A stretch of DNA of 52,702 nucleotides from Pseudonocardiales bacterium (GTDB lineage Bacteria > Actinomycetota > Actinomycetes > Mycobacteriales > Pseudonocardiaceae). The position numbers and the translations under genes are program-made. The stretch lies in the NCBI GenBank assembly GCA_003244055.1, contig QHBZ01000180.1, positions 5,165 to 57,866 of the forward strand, given 5' to 3'. The notes beneath the pieces are model-generated. The model did not search any database. It was not told the origin of the DNA and worked only from the letters and a program-made list of their open reading frames with translations. How positions within the stretch are numbered: position 1 is the stretch's first letter; each line of letters starts with the position of its first letter. This document shows, in pieces, positions 1 through 6,650 of this stretch.

Positions 1-183
1 CGGCTCATCGCCGGGTTTCAGTTGCAGGAAGGGTGGCCGACTCTGGCGGACTATGACGAGTGGTGCGAGTGCGCGGGCCTTACCTTCGAAACCCGGTACG
101 CCACGTGGGATCGCGATCCGTTCACCGGTACCGGCTCCTACGCCGTGTCAGTGCACCGTCGCAGGGCGGCGGCTACGGCGTGA
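1..183 (+). CDS. Class I SAM-dependent methyltransferase, C-terminal fragment (partial)
   Basis: Frame 1 is open from the window edge to a TGA and encodes the last 60 residues of a protein whose 5' end lies outside the window. The segment LQEGWPTLADYDEWCECAGL followed by a TWDRDPF stretch and a final beta-strand-like SYAVSVHR is typical of the C-terminal end of small SAM-dependent methyltransferases, where it packs behind the Rossmann core. The SAM-binding motifs are not in view, so substrate cannot be inferred. Its stop overlaps the convergent lipase-like gene by about 11 bases. The call rests on family resemblance from memory; a different alpha/beta enzyme tail is possible. Confidence 0.6.
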   Translation, partial: RLIAGFQLQEGWPTLADYDEWCECAGLTFETRYATWDRDPFTGTGSYAVSVHRRRAAATA

Positions 184-721
184 TGTCGGATAGGTCGGTC
201 CAGCCGGAGGGGCAGGTGGAGTTGAGCCCGTCGTTCACCGCTTGGTAGATCACGAGGTTGTTCGGTTCGTCGCCGTGCGGTCCGCCGTCGACCAGCGGCA
301 GGCAGGCGCCATGGTCGAGTCGGGTGAGGGTGCCGTCTGCTTCGTCGGGTTCCTGCTTGCTGGCAATGGACGTGTAACGGATCGAGCCGGGGGTATCGTC
401 GCCACGATTGAGCGTCTGCAAGAACTCCACGTTCGGGCACTGGTCAGCGCTGATCTTCTTCGCGTTGGCGGCTGTGTCGTTTCCGACCAAGCCGACGTCG
501 ACGGTGTACGGGTCGTAGTGGTCAGCGCGAAGCCGTTCGATCATCTTGTTGAAGTTGGCCGGCGAACCGAGGAACCCGCCGTGCACGAGCAGCACCGGGT
601 AGCGGGTGTCGGCACGACCGGTCGCGGGCGACCAGATCGCCACCGCGGCGACCAGGCCGAGCGTGGCCAGCACGACACGGACGACCCGCCCCCGCGAGCC
701 GCCCCAGCCCACAGTGAACAT
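173..721 (-). CDS. Secreted lipase/esterase-like protein lacking the nucleophile-elbow region
   Basis: Starts at the ATG at 721, which has a GGAAGG ribosome site five bases upstream; an ATG at 742 has none. The N terminus is a signal peptide ending near GRADTR, for export. Next comes RYPVLLVHGGFLGSPANF, the oxyanion-hole end of actinobacterial EstA/LipA-type lipases, and later FLQTLNRGDDTPGSIRY, which in those lipases lies far downstream of the GxSxG serine. Here the two are joined after about 30 residues, and no GHSMGG-type motif is present. The protein is about 180 residues against roughly 260-300 in the family. I read it as an in-frame internal deletion that removed the catalytic serine, so hydrolase activity is unlikely. 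Convergent with the methyltransferase tail. Confidence 0.75.
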   Translation of the reverse strand: MFTVGWGGSRGRVVRVVLATLGLVAAVAIWSPATGRADTRYPVLLVHGGFLGSPANFNKMIERLRADHYDPYTVDVGLVGNDTAANAKKISADQCPNVEFLQTLNRGDDTPGSIRYTSIASKQEPDEADGTLTRLDHGACLPLVDGGPHGDEPNNLVIYQAVNDGLNSTCPSGWTDLSDITP

Positions 722-826
722 GTGTGACCCTTCCTTGCTCAACCAGATGAGCTGGCGGACCGTCTATGGCGCACGACCATGTCACTGTCCGTGAGCTCGA
801 GGAACGGACTGTTGCACTTTGCGGAG

Positions 827-872
827 GTGCCGGAGATGGCAACTTCTCGTCCGAAGTTGCCATCTCCGGCAC
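827..872. repeat. Perfect 19-bp inverted repeat, 8-base loop
   Basis: The arms 827-845 and 854-872 (GTGCCGGAGATGGCAACTT and its exact complement) flank the loop CTCGTCCG. It lies between vapC and the lipase-like gene, both on the minus strand. There is no T tract on either side, so it is not a canonical intrinsic terminator. The 743-955 interval holds nothing else I can name. Confidence 0.9.
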
Positions 873-955
873 ATACAGAACGGATCCACCTACCTCCTCC
901 GTGGGGCGGCAGAGACTGATGGGGCGAAAGCCACGGCGTCGATCGGCTCCCGACG

Positions 956-1357
956 TCAGACCACAACCACGTCGAGTAGCCGCTCAAGTGCGGTGAATCC
1001 ATCGATGTCCCGGGTAATCAGGGGTATCGAGTGGGCGGCGGCCGTCGCGGCGATCTGGAGATCCATCCGCCGGGGACGGGGGTTGCGGCCGGCTCGGCGG
1101 ATCACGGCGGCCATGGTGCCGTAGATCTCGGCTGCCCGGCCGTCGAAGGCCAGCACAGCGAACTGCTCGCGCACCGCTTGGTACCGCTCAGTGCGGGCCC
1201 GGCGTTCGATGGGATCATCAATGTCCAAGCCAAAGGCCAGTTCGCCAAGGCTGACAGCGCTCACCGCGGGCTCCGCGGACTCATGGACGCCCAGCTCCAC
1301 ACCCGCCAGATCGATGATCACAGAGGTATCCAGCAGCACGCGCACAGCGCGGTTCAC
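956..1357 (-). CDS. vapC: PIN-domain toxin VapC
   Basis: Encodes 133 residues, the usual VapC size. VapC toxins are Mg2+-dependent RNases that cut tRNA or rRNA when freed from the antitoxin. The PIN acidic residues are visible: D10 in VLLDTSVIIDL, E39 in SLGELAFGL, D99 in RRMDLQIAA and D117 in ITRDIDGF. The GTG start overlaps the TGA of vapB (GTGA, 1354-1357), indicating translational coupling and one operon under the vapB promoter. Longer in-frame starts exist, up to 1390, but the overlap and the position of the first beta strand favour this one. The target RNA cannot be read from sequence. Confidence 0.9.
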   Translation of the reverse strand: MNRAVRVLLDTSVIIDLAGVELGVHESAEPAVSAVSLGELAFGLDIDDPIERRARTERYQAVREQFAVLAFDGRAAEIYGTMAAVIRRAGRNPRPRRMDLQIAATAAAHSIPLITRDIDGFTALERLLDVVVV

Positions 1358-1662
1358 TGACCAGCCGGGTCGGGGCGACCACGCAGCCAAGGATCCTCCA
1401 GCGGATCATCCGGCCCGAACACCGCGTCGGCGTCCGCGCGTTCACGGTGCCAGCGCGACGTATCGACAGGGGGCATCCGGCGGAATTCAGCTTGTAGCTC
1501 GCCCACCGTCCGGCGCCGCACCGGTCGTGCCGCCTGGTGCGGGATCAGATCCGCGACCGGCTTGCCATTGCGGGTGACGGTGAAGCTCTCCCCCGCCTCG
1601 ACCCGACGAATGATCTCCGCATTGTCATTGCGGAGCTCGCGCTGCCCGATCACCTGATCCAT
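1354..1662 (-). CDS. vapB: Phd/YefM-type antitoxin VapB
   Basis: Encodes 102 residues. The N terminus (VIGQRELRNDNAEIIRRVEA, then GESFTVTRNGKPVADLIP) is the Phd/YefM DNA-binding fold that represses its own operon. The C-terminal part, rich in acidic, Trp and Pro residues, would wrap and inhibit VapC. ATG at 1662 is preceded by an in-frame GTG at 1665; neither has a Shine-Dalgarno sequence. A TACGAT -10 element ends six bases before the ATG, so the transcript is probably leaderless. An 8-bp palindrome overlapping the -10 is the likely autoregulatory operator. Confidence 0.9.
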   Translation of the reverse strand: MDQVIGQRELRNDNAEIIRRVEAGESFTVTRNGKPVADLIPHQAARPVRRRTVGELQAEFRRMPPVDTSRWHRERADADAVFGPDDPLEDPWLRGRPDPAGQ

Positions 1663-1668
1663 CACATC

Positions 1669-1690
1669 ATCGTAGCACCAGTGTGCTACG
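1669..1690 (-). promoter_or_regulatory. vapBC promoter -10 and palindromic operator
   Basis: The inverted repeat CGTAGCAC / GTGCTACG (1671-1678 and 1683-1690, 4-base spacer) overlaps a TACGAT -10 hexamer (1669-1674 on the minus strand) located six bases from the vapB ATG. Phd-family antitoxins bind such palindromes over their own promoter; binding here is inferred. Confidence 0.55.
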
Positions 1691-1705
1691 CAATCGCTAC
1701 AGCTG

Positions 1706-2410
1706 TTACGCGGTGCGCCGCATTGCGACCGGCTCCGCCAGCTCGGCCAGCCGGTCGATCACATCCGGATGCGCGCCCAGCGGCGCGGACACGACATCGG
1801 CCGCAGCCGAGGCGAGCCTGCGGTAGAACAACCCTGGGGCGAGCAGCCAGGGGGCCACCGCGATCCGGGTTTCCCCCGCCGCCCTCAACCCTGCGACAAG
1901 AGACGCCACCCGCGGTGCACCGGTCGCCACGAACGCGACCCGGACCCGACCGCCGACCTTGCCGGAGAGCGCAACAGCGGCAGCCCGCACGTCAGCTACC
2001 GCCCGTGGGTCCGACGAGCCCGCCGCGGCGAGCACCACCGCGTCACCGTGGCGCCACCCGGCCGCGCGCAGCCGGTCCCACATCGCCGCCACCAACAGCC
2101 GGTGCGGACCGAGAGCAGAACTGACAACGACGTCCCGGCGACCAGTGGCGATCACCTCTCGCGGCACGTCGACGCGCACGTGGTAACCGGAACTCAGGAA
2201 CGCTGGAACGACGGTGACCGGACCGGGCGCGGCCGCAACCACTTCGCGCACGGTAGGGCCGAGGACATCGACGAAGGCCAGCGACACCGATCTGCCAGGC
2301 AGCCGGGCGCGCAGCGCGTCGATCAACTGGTGCGCCACCGCGACACCAGCCGGGTCCCGGGTGCCGTGCGCAGCTACGACAACAGAGCCGTGAGTGGCGA
2401 TGCGAGTCAT
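1706..2410 (-). CDS. Sirohydrochlorin chelatase (CbiX/SirB-like)
   Basis: A CbiX-type enzyme that inserts Fe2+ (siroheme) or Co2+ (cobalamin) into sirohydrochlorin in the cytoplasm. About 234 residues form two CbiX half-domains: the first has AHGTRDPAGVAVA and the metal/tetrapyrrole motif SSGYHVRVDVP, the second starts near VVLAAAGSSDP. It follows hemD by about 30 bases in the nir unit, which favours the siroheme role for NirB. The start is uncertain: ATG at 2410 lies in the loop of a perfect hairpin and has no ribosome site, and GTG at 2425 is inside the hairpin stem. In memory the neighbour order matches Rv0259c-Rv0260c of M. tuberculosis. Confidence 0.85.
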   Translation of the reverse strand: MTRIATHGSVVVAAHGTRDPAGVAVAHQLIDALRARLPGRSVSLAFVDVLGPTVREVVAAAPGPVTVVPAFLSSGYHVRVDVPREVIATGRRDVVVSSALGPHRLLVAAMWDRLRAAGWRHGDAVVLAAAGSSDPRAVADVRAAAVALSGKVGGRVRVAFVATGAPRVASLVAGLRAAGETRIAVAPWLLAPGLFYRRLASAAADVVSAPLGAHPDVIDRLAELAEPVAMRRTA

Positions 2411-2429
2411 AGCTCGCATCGCCACTCAC
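2390..2429 (-). repeat. 17-bp perfect hairpin presenting the cbiX AUG in its loop (GTGAGTGG family)
   Basis: Arms 2390-2406 and 2413-2429 are exact complements beginning GTGAGTGGC; the 6-base loop in the mRNA sense is CTATGA, containing the candidate AUG at 2410. A further 4 bp (AGCC/GGCT) can form across a 2-base bulge. The same GTGAGTGG/CCACTCAC ends occur in the palindrome at 14120-14163. Confidence 0.9.
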
Positions 2430-2441
2430 GCGGCTTCGCCA

Positions 2442-3584
2442 TCATCGGCAGTCTCCGGGCTCCAGCGCCAGCCGGTAGCCGCGCTTGACCACGGTCTGCA
2501 CCAGCCGCGGGGCGCCCAGCGCGGCACGCAATCGGGCCACCGCCGTTTCCACCGCGTGCTCATCGTCGCCCGCCGCGGGCATCACCGACAGCAGCTCTGC
2601 GCGCGGGACAACCCGGCCCGGACGGGCCACCAGCAGCCGCAATAGGGCCATCGGGGTTGGTGGCACGGCACGCAGCACGCCATCGACCACCGCGGAATGT
2701 CCGCGCAGCTCCAGCACATGACCGGCCACCGGCCACCGCGGCGCCCTGGCCGGCAGTGCCTCGGACAGCGTGCGCACCAGCGCGCCGATCCGGGAGCGTT
2801 CCGGCTGCACGGTGGGCACGTCGTGGGCCACCAGCGGGCCCGCGGTGACCGGCCCGACACAGGCAACGAGCACATCCCGGCGCAGGCGTGTCAGCAACGG
2901 CGCCAGCATGCCAAGCTCGTCGGCTCGGCGCAGCACGCTGGCCGCTGCAGGGGCGCTGGTGAAGCTCACGGCGTCGACGCCTCCGTCAAGCACCGCCGAG
3001 AGCAGTCGATCCAGCGGCGCCAGGTCCTCGGGCAGCACCCACCGGTAGACGGGCACCTGTATCACTTGCGCACCGGCGCAATCCAGCGCGTCGACGAAGT
3101 CCGGCAGTGGCTCGCCGTGCAGCTGTACGGCGACCCGCACCCCGTCGAGATCACTGGCCAACAGGTGCTCCAGCACCTCGCCTGAGGACTCCGACGGTGG
3201 TGACCAGGCGTCAGTCAAGCCGGCGGCCCGGACCGCGCCCCGCGACTTGGGACCCCGAGACAGCAAGGTGGCGCGGCGCAGCGCACCGATCAGAGCCTCA
3301 CCCAGCCCCCACCCGTCCGCGGCCTCCACCCAGCCGCGGAACCCGATGCCGGTGGTGATCACCACGATGTCCGGTGGGTGGTTGATCAGTTGCCTGGTGG
3401 CGGCGTGCAGTTCGGTGTCATCGGCCACCGGCACGATCCGGATCGCCGCGGCGTGCATCACCTCGGCACCCCGACGCTCCAACAAGGCGCCCAGCTCTGC
3501 AGCCCGGCGTGCGGCGGTGACACCGACGGTGAAGCCCGCCAGCGGTAGCGGTTCGGGTCTGGACCTCAGCGACACTGCGGTCAT
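2442..3584 (-). CDS. Uroporphyrinogen-III synthase fused to an OmpR-type winged-helix domain
   Basis: Encodes 380 residues. Residues about 15-260 resemble HemD, which cyclises hydroxymethylbilane to uroporphyrinogen III at the head of siroheme, haem and cobalamin synthesis; DIVVITTGIGFRGWVEAA and DAVSFTSAPAAASVLRRA are the paired HemD surface motifs. Residues about 285-375, with MALLRLLVARPGRVVPRAEL and later VVKRGYRL, form an OmpR/PhoB-like DNA-binding wing-helix. Such fusions (Rv0260c-type) accompany nitrite reductase operons, so the protein may be an enzyme, a tetrapyrrole-sensing regulator, or both. The ATG at 3584 overlaps the nirD stop as ATGA. Confidence 0.85.
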   Translation of the reverse strand: MTAVSLRSRPEPLPLAGFTVGVTAARRAAELGALLERRGAEVMHAAAIRIVPVADDTELHAATRQLINHPPDIVVITTGIGFRGWVEAADGWGLGEALIGALRRATLLSRGPKSRGAVRAAGLTDAWSPPSESSGEVLEHLLASDLDGVRVAVQLHGEPLPDFVDALDCAGAQVIQVPVYRWVLPEDLAPLDRLLSAVLDGGVDAVSFTSAPAAASVLRRADELGMLAPLLTRLRRDVLVACVGPVTAGPLVAHDVPTVQPERSRIGALVRTLSEALPARAPRWPVAGHVLELRGHSAVVDGVLRAVPPTPMALLRLLVARPGRVVPRAELLSVMPAAGDDEHAVETAVARLRAALGAPRLVQTVVKRGYRLALEPGDCR

Positions 3585-3922
3585 GAAGACCAGACTTCCA
3601 CGACGCCGTTGACCACTCGCACTGGATATGTCGCCACCACGACACCCGGGTCGTCCAGGCACACCCCGGTGGCCAGCTCGAAGGCCTGCTTGTAGATCGG
3701 CGAGGCCACCGTTGGGCGGCCCTCGCGGTCCCCGACGATCCCCCGGGACAACACCGAGGCTCCGCTGAAGGGATCCATATTGGACAGTGCGTGCACAGCG
3801 CCGTCGTGGGTGCGGAATACCGCGACCGCAACACCATCGATCAGCGCAGCCACCCCGCGTTCCGGCACCAGGTCGTCGTAGCGGCACACCACCCTCCAAT
3901 GCCGCTGCAGCTGCGCGGTCAT
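3581..3922 (-). CDS. nirD: Assimilatory nitrite reductase small subunit NirD
   Basis: Encodes 113 residues with a Rieske-like fold (WRVVCRYDDLVPERGVAAL, HALSNMDPFSGA, then SPIYKQAFELATGVCL). As in other NirD proteins, the CxH/CxxH ligands of true Rieske proteins are missing, so it is probably a structural or regulatory partner of NirB rather than an iron-sulfur carrier. It overlaps nirB upstream and hemD downstream by ATGA at both ends, so the three are translationally coupled. Confidence 0.93.
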   Translation of the reverse strand: MTAQLQRHWRVVCRYDDLVPERGVAALIDGVAVAVFRTHDGAVHALSNMDPFSGASVLSRGIVGDREGRPTVASPIYKQAFELATGVCLDDPGVVVATYPVRVVNGVVEVWSS

Positions 3923-6462
3923 GGGACCACTGTCAGCGTCGGGCCCGCGATCAGAACCGGTTGTCCTGGTCTGCGATGGGCAGGGGTCGGCTGGCCACGC
4001 TCTTCGACGAACTCGATGGTCGGATCAGGCACGCCAGGGGCGTTGACGAACGAGGTGAACCGGGCCAGCTTCGCCGGGTCCTCCAGCACGCCGCGCCACT
4101 CGTCGGCGTAGCCCGCCACGTGCGCTGCCATAGCGACGTCGAGCTCCGCGCAGATCCCCAGTGAGTCGTGCACGATCACGTCTCGCAGGTGGTCCAGACC
4201 GCCCTCGAGCTCCTCCAGCCACGGCGCGGTGCGCTGCAGCCGGTCGGCGGTGCGGACATAGAACATCAGGAACCGGTCGATGGTGCGCACCAGAGTCTCG
4301 GTGTCGACGTCGGAGACCAGCAGGTCGGCGTGCCGGGGCCGGAAACCGCCGTTGCCGCAGACGTAGAGGTTCCAGCCGTTCTCGGTGGCGATCACCCCGA
4401 AGTCCTTGCTGCGGGCCTCGGCGCACTCCCGCGCGCAGCCGGAGACTGCGGACTTGAGCTTGTGCGGAGCGCGCAGCCCGCGGTACCGCAGCTCCAACGC
4501 GATGGCCATGCCCACCGAGTCCTGCACGCCGTAGCGGCACCAGTCGGTACCCACGCAGGATTTCACCGTCCGCAGCGCCTTGCCATAGGCGTGCCCGGAC
4601 TCGAACCCGGCGTCGACCAGCCGGCGCCAGATCGCCGGCAACTGCTCCACCCGGGCCCCGAACAGGTCGATCCGCTGCCCACCGGTGATCTTGGTGTAGA
4701 GCCCGAAGTCGCGGGCCACCTCGCCGAGCACGATGAGTTTCTGCGGGGTGATCTCCCCACCGGGGACTCTGGGCACCACCGAGTAGGTGCCGTTGCGCTG
4801 CAGGTTGGCCAGGAAGTGGTCGTTGGTGTCCTGAAGGGTGGCCTGCTCGCCGTCCAGGATGTGACTCCCGGGAGACAGCACGCCACTCAGCGAGGCGAGG
4901 ATCGAGGCCACCGCCGGCTTGCAGATGTCACAACCGCGACCTGTGCCGTGCTTGGCGACCAGCTCGGAGAAGGTCCGGATCCGGGTGGCGGCGACGACCT
5001 CGAACAGCTCCGCCCGGCTGTGCGTGAAGTGCTCACACAACGCCTTGGACTGCTCGACGCCTTGGGCGGCGAGCAGCTTCTTCAACATCGGCACGCACGA
5101 ACCGCAGCCAGTGCCCGCCTTGGTGCACGCCTTGAGGGCAGGCACAGTGGTCGCTCCGTCGCGCACCGCCGTACCGATCGTCTCGACGGTGACCGCGTGG
5201 CAGGAACACACCTGGGCTCCTGCCGGCAACGCACCCGCGTCGAGCTCACCCCCGGACGGCGAGATCAGCGCACCGGGGTCTGCCGGAAGCACCGCCCCGA
5301 CCAGCGCGCGCAGCGTGCCGTAAGCCTCCGCGTCACCCACCAGTACCCCGCCGAGCAGCGTGCGCGCGTCGTCGGAGACGACAAGCTTGGCGTAACGGCC
5401 GGCGACGGGGTCATTGTGGATGACCTCCAGCGCACCCTCAGCCGTCGCGTGGGCGTCGCCGAAGCTGGCCACGTCAATCCCGAGCAGCTTGAGCTTGGTG
5501 GAGGTGTCGGCACCCGGGAACGTGGCGTGACCGCCGAGCAGCCGATCCGCCACCACCTCGGCCATCGCGTAGCCAGGTGCGACCAGCCCGTAGCAGCGGC
5601 CCTCGACCGCGGCGCACTCCCCGATCGCCCAGATGTCCGCGTCGGACGTATGGCAGCCTGCGTCGACCAGCACACCACCGCGCTCACCGACCGACAGCCC
5701 AGCATCGCGGGCCAGCTGGTCGCGGGGGCGTACACCGGCGGAGAACACCACGACGTCGGTGTCGAGCTCGGTGCCATCGGACAGCCGGACCAGCATCCGG
5801 CCCCGGTCCGGTTCGATGGCTTGGGTAGCGCGTCCGCAGTACACCCGCACCCCGAGACCCTCGACGAACCGGCGCAGCAGCGCCCCGCCACCCTCGTCGA
5901 CCTGCATCGGCATCAGCCGGGGCGCGATCTCGACCACATGTGGCGACAGGCCCAGCTGGCGCAGAGCGTGCGCGGCCTCCAAGCCGAGCAGGCCGCCGCC
6001 GACGACCACCCCGGAGCGCCGACCCGCCGCCGTAGTCTGCATCGCGCGCTGCGCGGCCACCCGGATCGCGTCGAGATCTTCCGGGGTCCGGTAGACGTAG
6101 CAACCAGGCAGGTCGTGACCAGGCACCGGGGGCACGAACGGCGCCGACCCGGTGGCCAGCACCAGCGCGTCGTAGACGACCCGGCGCCCGGACGCAGTGC
6201 GGACGGTGCGCTTACGCCGGTCGATCCGCACGCACGGGTCACCCAGACGCAGCTCCACCCGGTCGTCGAGCACCGCGGGCAGGGTCAGCGCGTCTGCATC
6301 CCAGGAATCCACATACGACGACAGCGCAACCCGGTCGTAGGCCGGTCTGACCTCCTCGGCGAGCACCACGATCCGCCATTGCCGCTGGAGGTCCCGGCCG
6401 ATCAGAGCCTCCACCAACCGGTGGCCGACCATGCCATGGCCTGCAACGACGACAGTGCGCAT
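3919..6462 (-). CDS. nirB: NAD(P)H-dependent nitrite reductase large subunit NirB
   Basis: Encodes 847 residues and reduces nitrite to ammonium in the cytoplasm. Domain order: FAD Rossmann (VVAGHGMVGHRLVEAL at the N terminus), NAD Rossmann (VVVGGGLLGLEAAHAL), BFD-like [2Fe-2S] domain with CSCHAV and CGSC, a second Cys pair CDIC, then the siroheme/[4Fe-4S] reductase half with CVGTDWC and CARECAEA ligands. The ATG at 6462 has GGAAGGAG seven bases upstream; an upstream in-frame extension to 6591 has no ribosome site and non-homologous sequence. Founder gene of nirB-nirD-hemD-cbiX. A GlnR-like site lies about 120 bases upstream. Confidence 0.96.
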   Translation of the reverse strand: MRTVVVAGHGMVGHRLVEALIGRDLQRQWRIVVLAEEVRPAYDRVALSSYVDSWDADALTLPAVLDDRVELRLGDPCVRIDRRKRTVRTASGRRVVYDALVLATGSAPFVPPVPGHDLPGCYVYRTPEDLDAIRVAAQRAMQTTAAGRRSGVVVGGGLLGLEAAHALRQLGLSPHVVEIAPRLMPMQVDEGGGALLRRFVEGLGVRVYCGRATQAIEPDRGRMLVRLSDGTELDTDVVVFSAGVRPRDQLARDAGLSVGERGGVLVDAGCHTSDADIWAIGECAAVEGRCYGLVAPGYAMAEVVADRLLGGHATFPGADTSTKLKLLGIDVASFGDAHATAEGALEVIHNDPVAGRYAKLVVSDDARTLLGGVLVGDAEAYGTLRALVGAVLPADPGALISPSGGELDAGALPAGAQVCSCHAVTVETIGTAVRDGATTVPALKACTKAGTGCGSCVPMLKKLLAAQGVEQSKALCEHFTHSRAELFEVVAATRIRTFSELVAKHGTGRGCDICKPAVASILASLSGVLSPGSHILDGEQATLQDTNDHFLANLQRNGTYSVVPRVPGGEITPQKLIVLGEVARDFGLYTKITGGQRIDLFGARVEQLPAIWRRLVDAGFESGHAYGKALRTVKSCVGTDWCRYGVQDSVGMAIALELRYRGLRAPHKLKSAVSGCARECAEARSKDFGVIATENGWNLYVCGNGGFRPRHADLLVSDVDTETLVRTIDRFLMFYVRTADRLQRTAPWLEELEGGLDHLRDVIVHDSLGICAELDVAMAAHVAGYADEWRGVLEDPAKLARFTSFVNAPGVPDPTIEFVEERGQPTPAHRRPGQPVLIAGPTLTVVP

Positions 6463-6566
6463 CAGGCAGCTCCTTCCTGTCCATGATGCCCAAGAAGATC
6501 CGGGCCGGGGTCGGCCCGCAGCCCGCACCGCGGGACGCAGGTCGACCTCACGCCTGTGGTTGCCAT
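6462..6566 (-). other. Candidate 34-codon upstream ORF ending in the nirB start (TGATG)
   Basis: An ATG at 6566 opens a 34-residue frame whose TGA shares its A with the nirB ATG. It contains STCVPRCGLR, with two Cys codons. The ribosome site before it is weak (AAAGAG). Overlapping stop-start junctions of short Cys-containing ORFs are known in actinobacterial sulfur operons, but a chance frame is quite possible in such GC-rich DNA. Confidence 0.3.
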
Positions 6567-6580
6567 GCTCAGCGCTCTTT

Positions 6581-6607
6581 GTGTCGTCCACGTGACAACC
6601 GGATTAC
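6581..6607 (-). promoter_or_regulatory. Candidate GlnR box upstream of nirB
   Basis: In the nirB sense the sequence reads GTAAT-n6-GTCAC-n6-GACAC, that is three units with 11-bp period. The actinobacterial GlnR consensus is gTnAC-n6-GaAAc in 11-bp steps. GlnR controls nitrite reductase genes in Streptomyces and mycobacteria; binding here is inferred. Confidence 0.4.
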
Positions 6608-6650
6608 GCCACAGCTCATACTGCTGATACGGGGTGCGCACAACTCCGCC

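Noticed and set aside
4168-6486. 772-codon plus-strand ORF opposite nirB
   Set aside because: Antisense shadow of a clearly functional gene in GC-rich DNA; no homology, no ribosome site.
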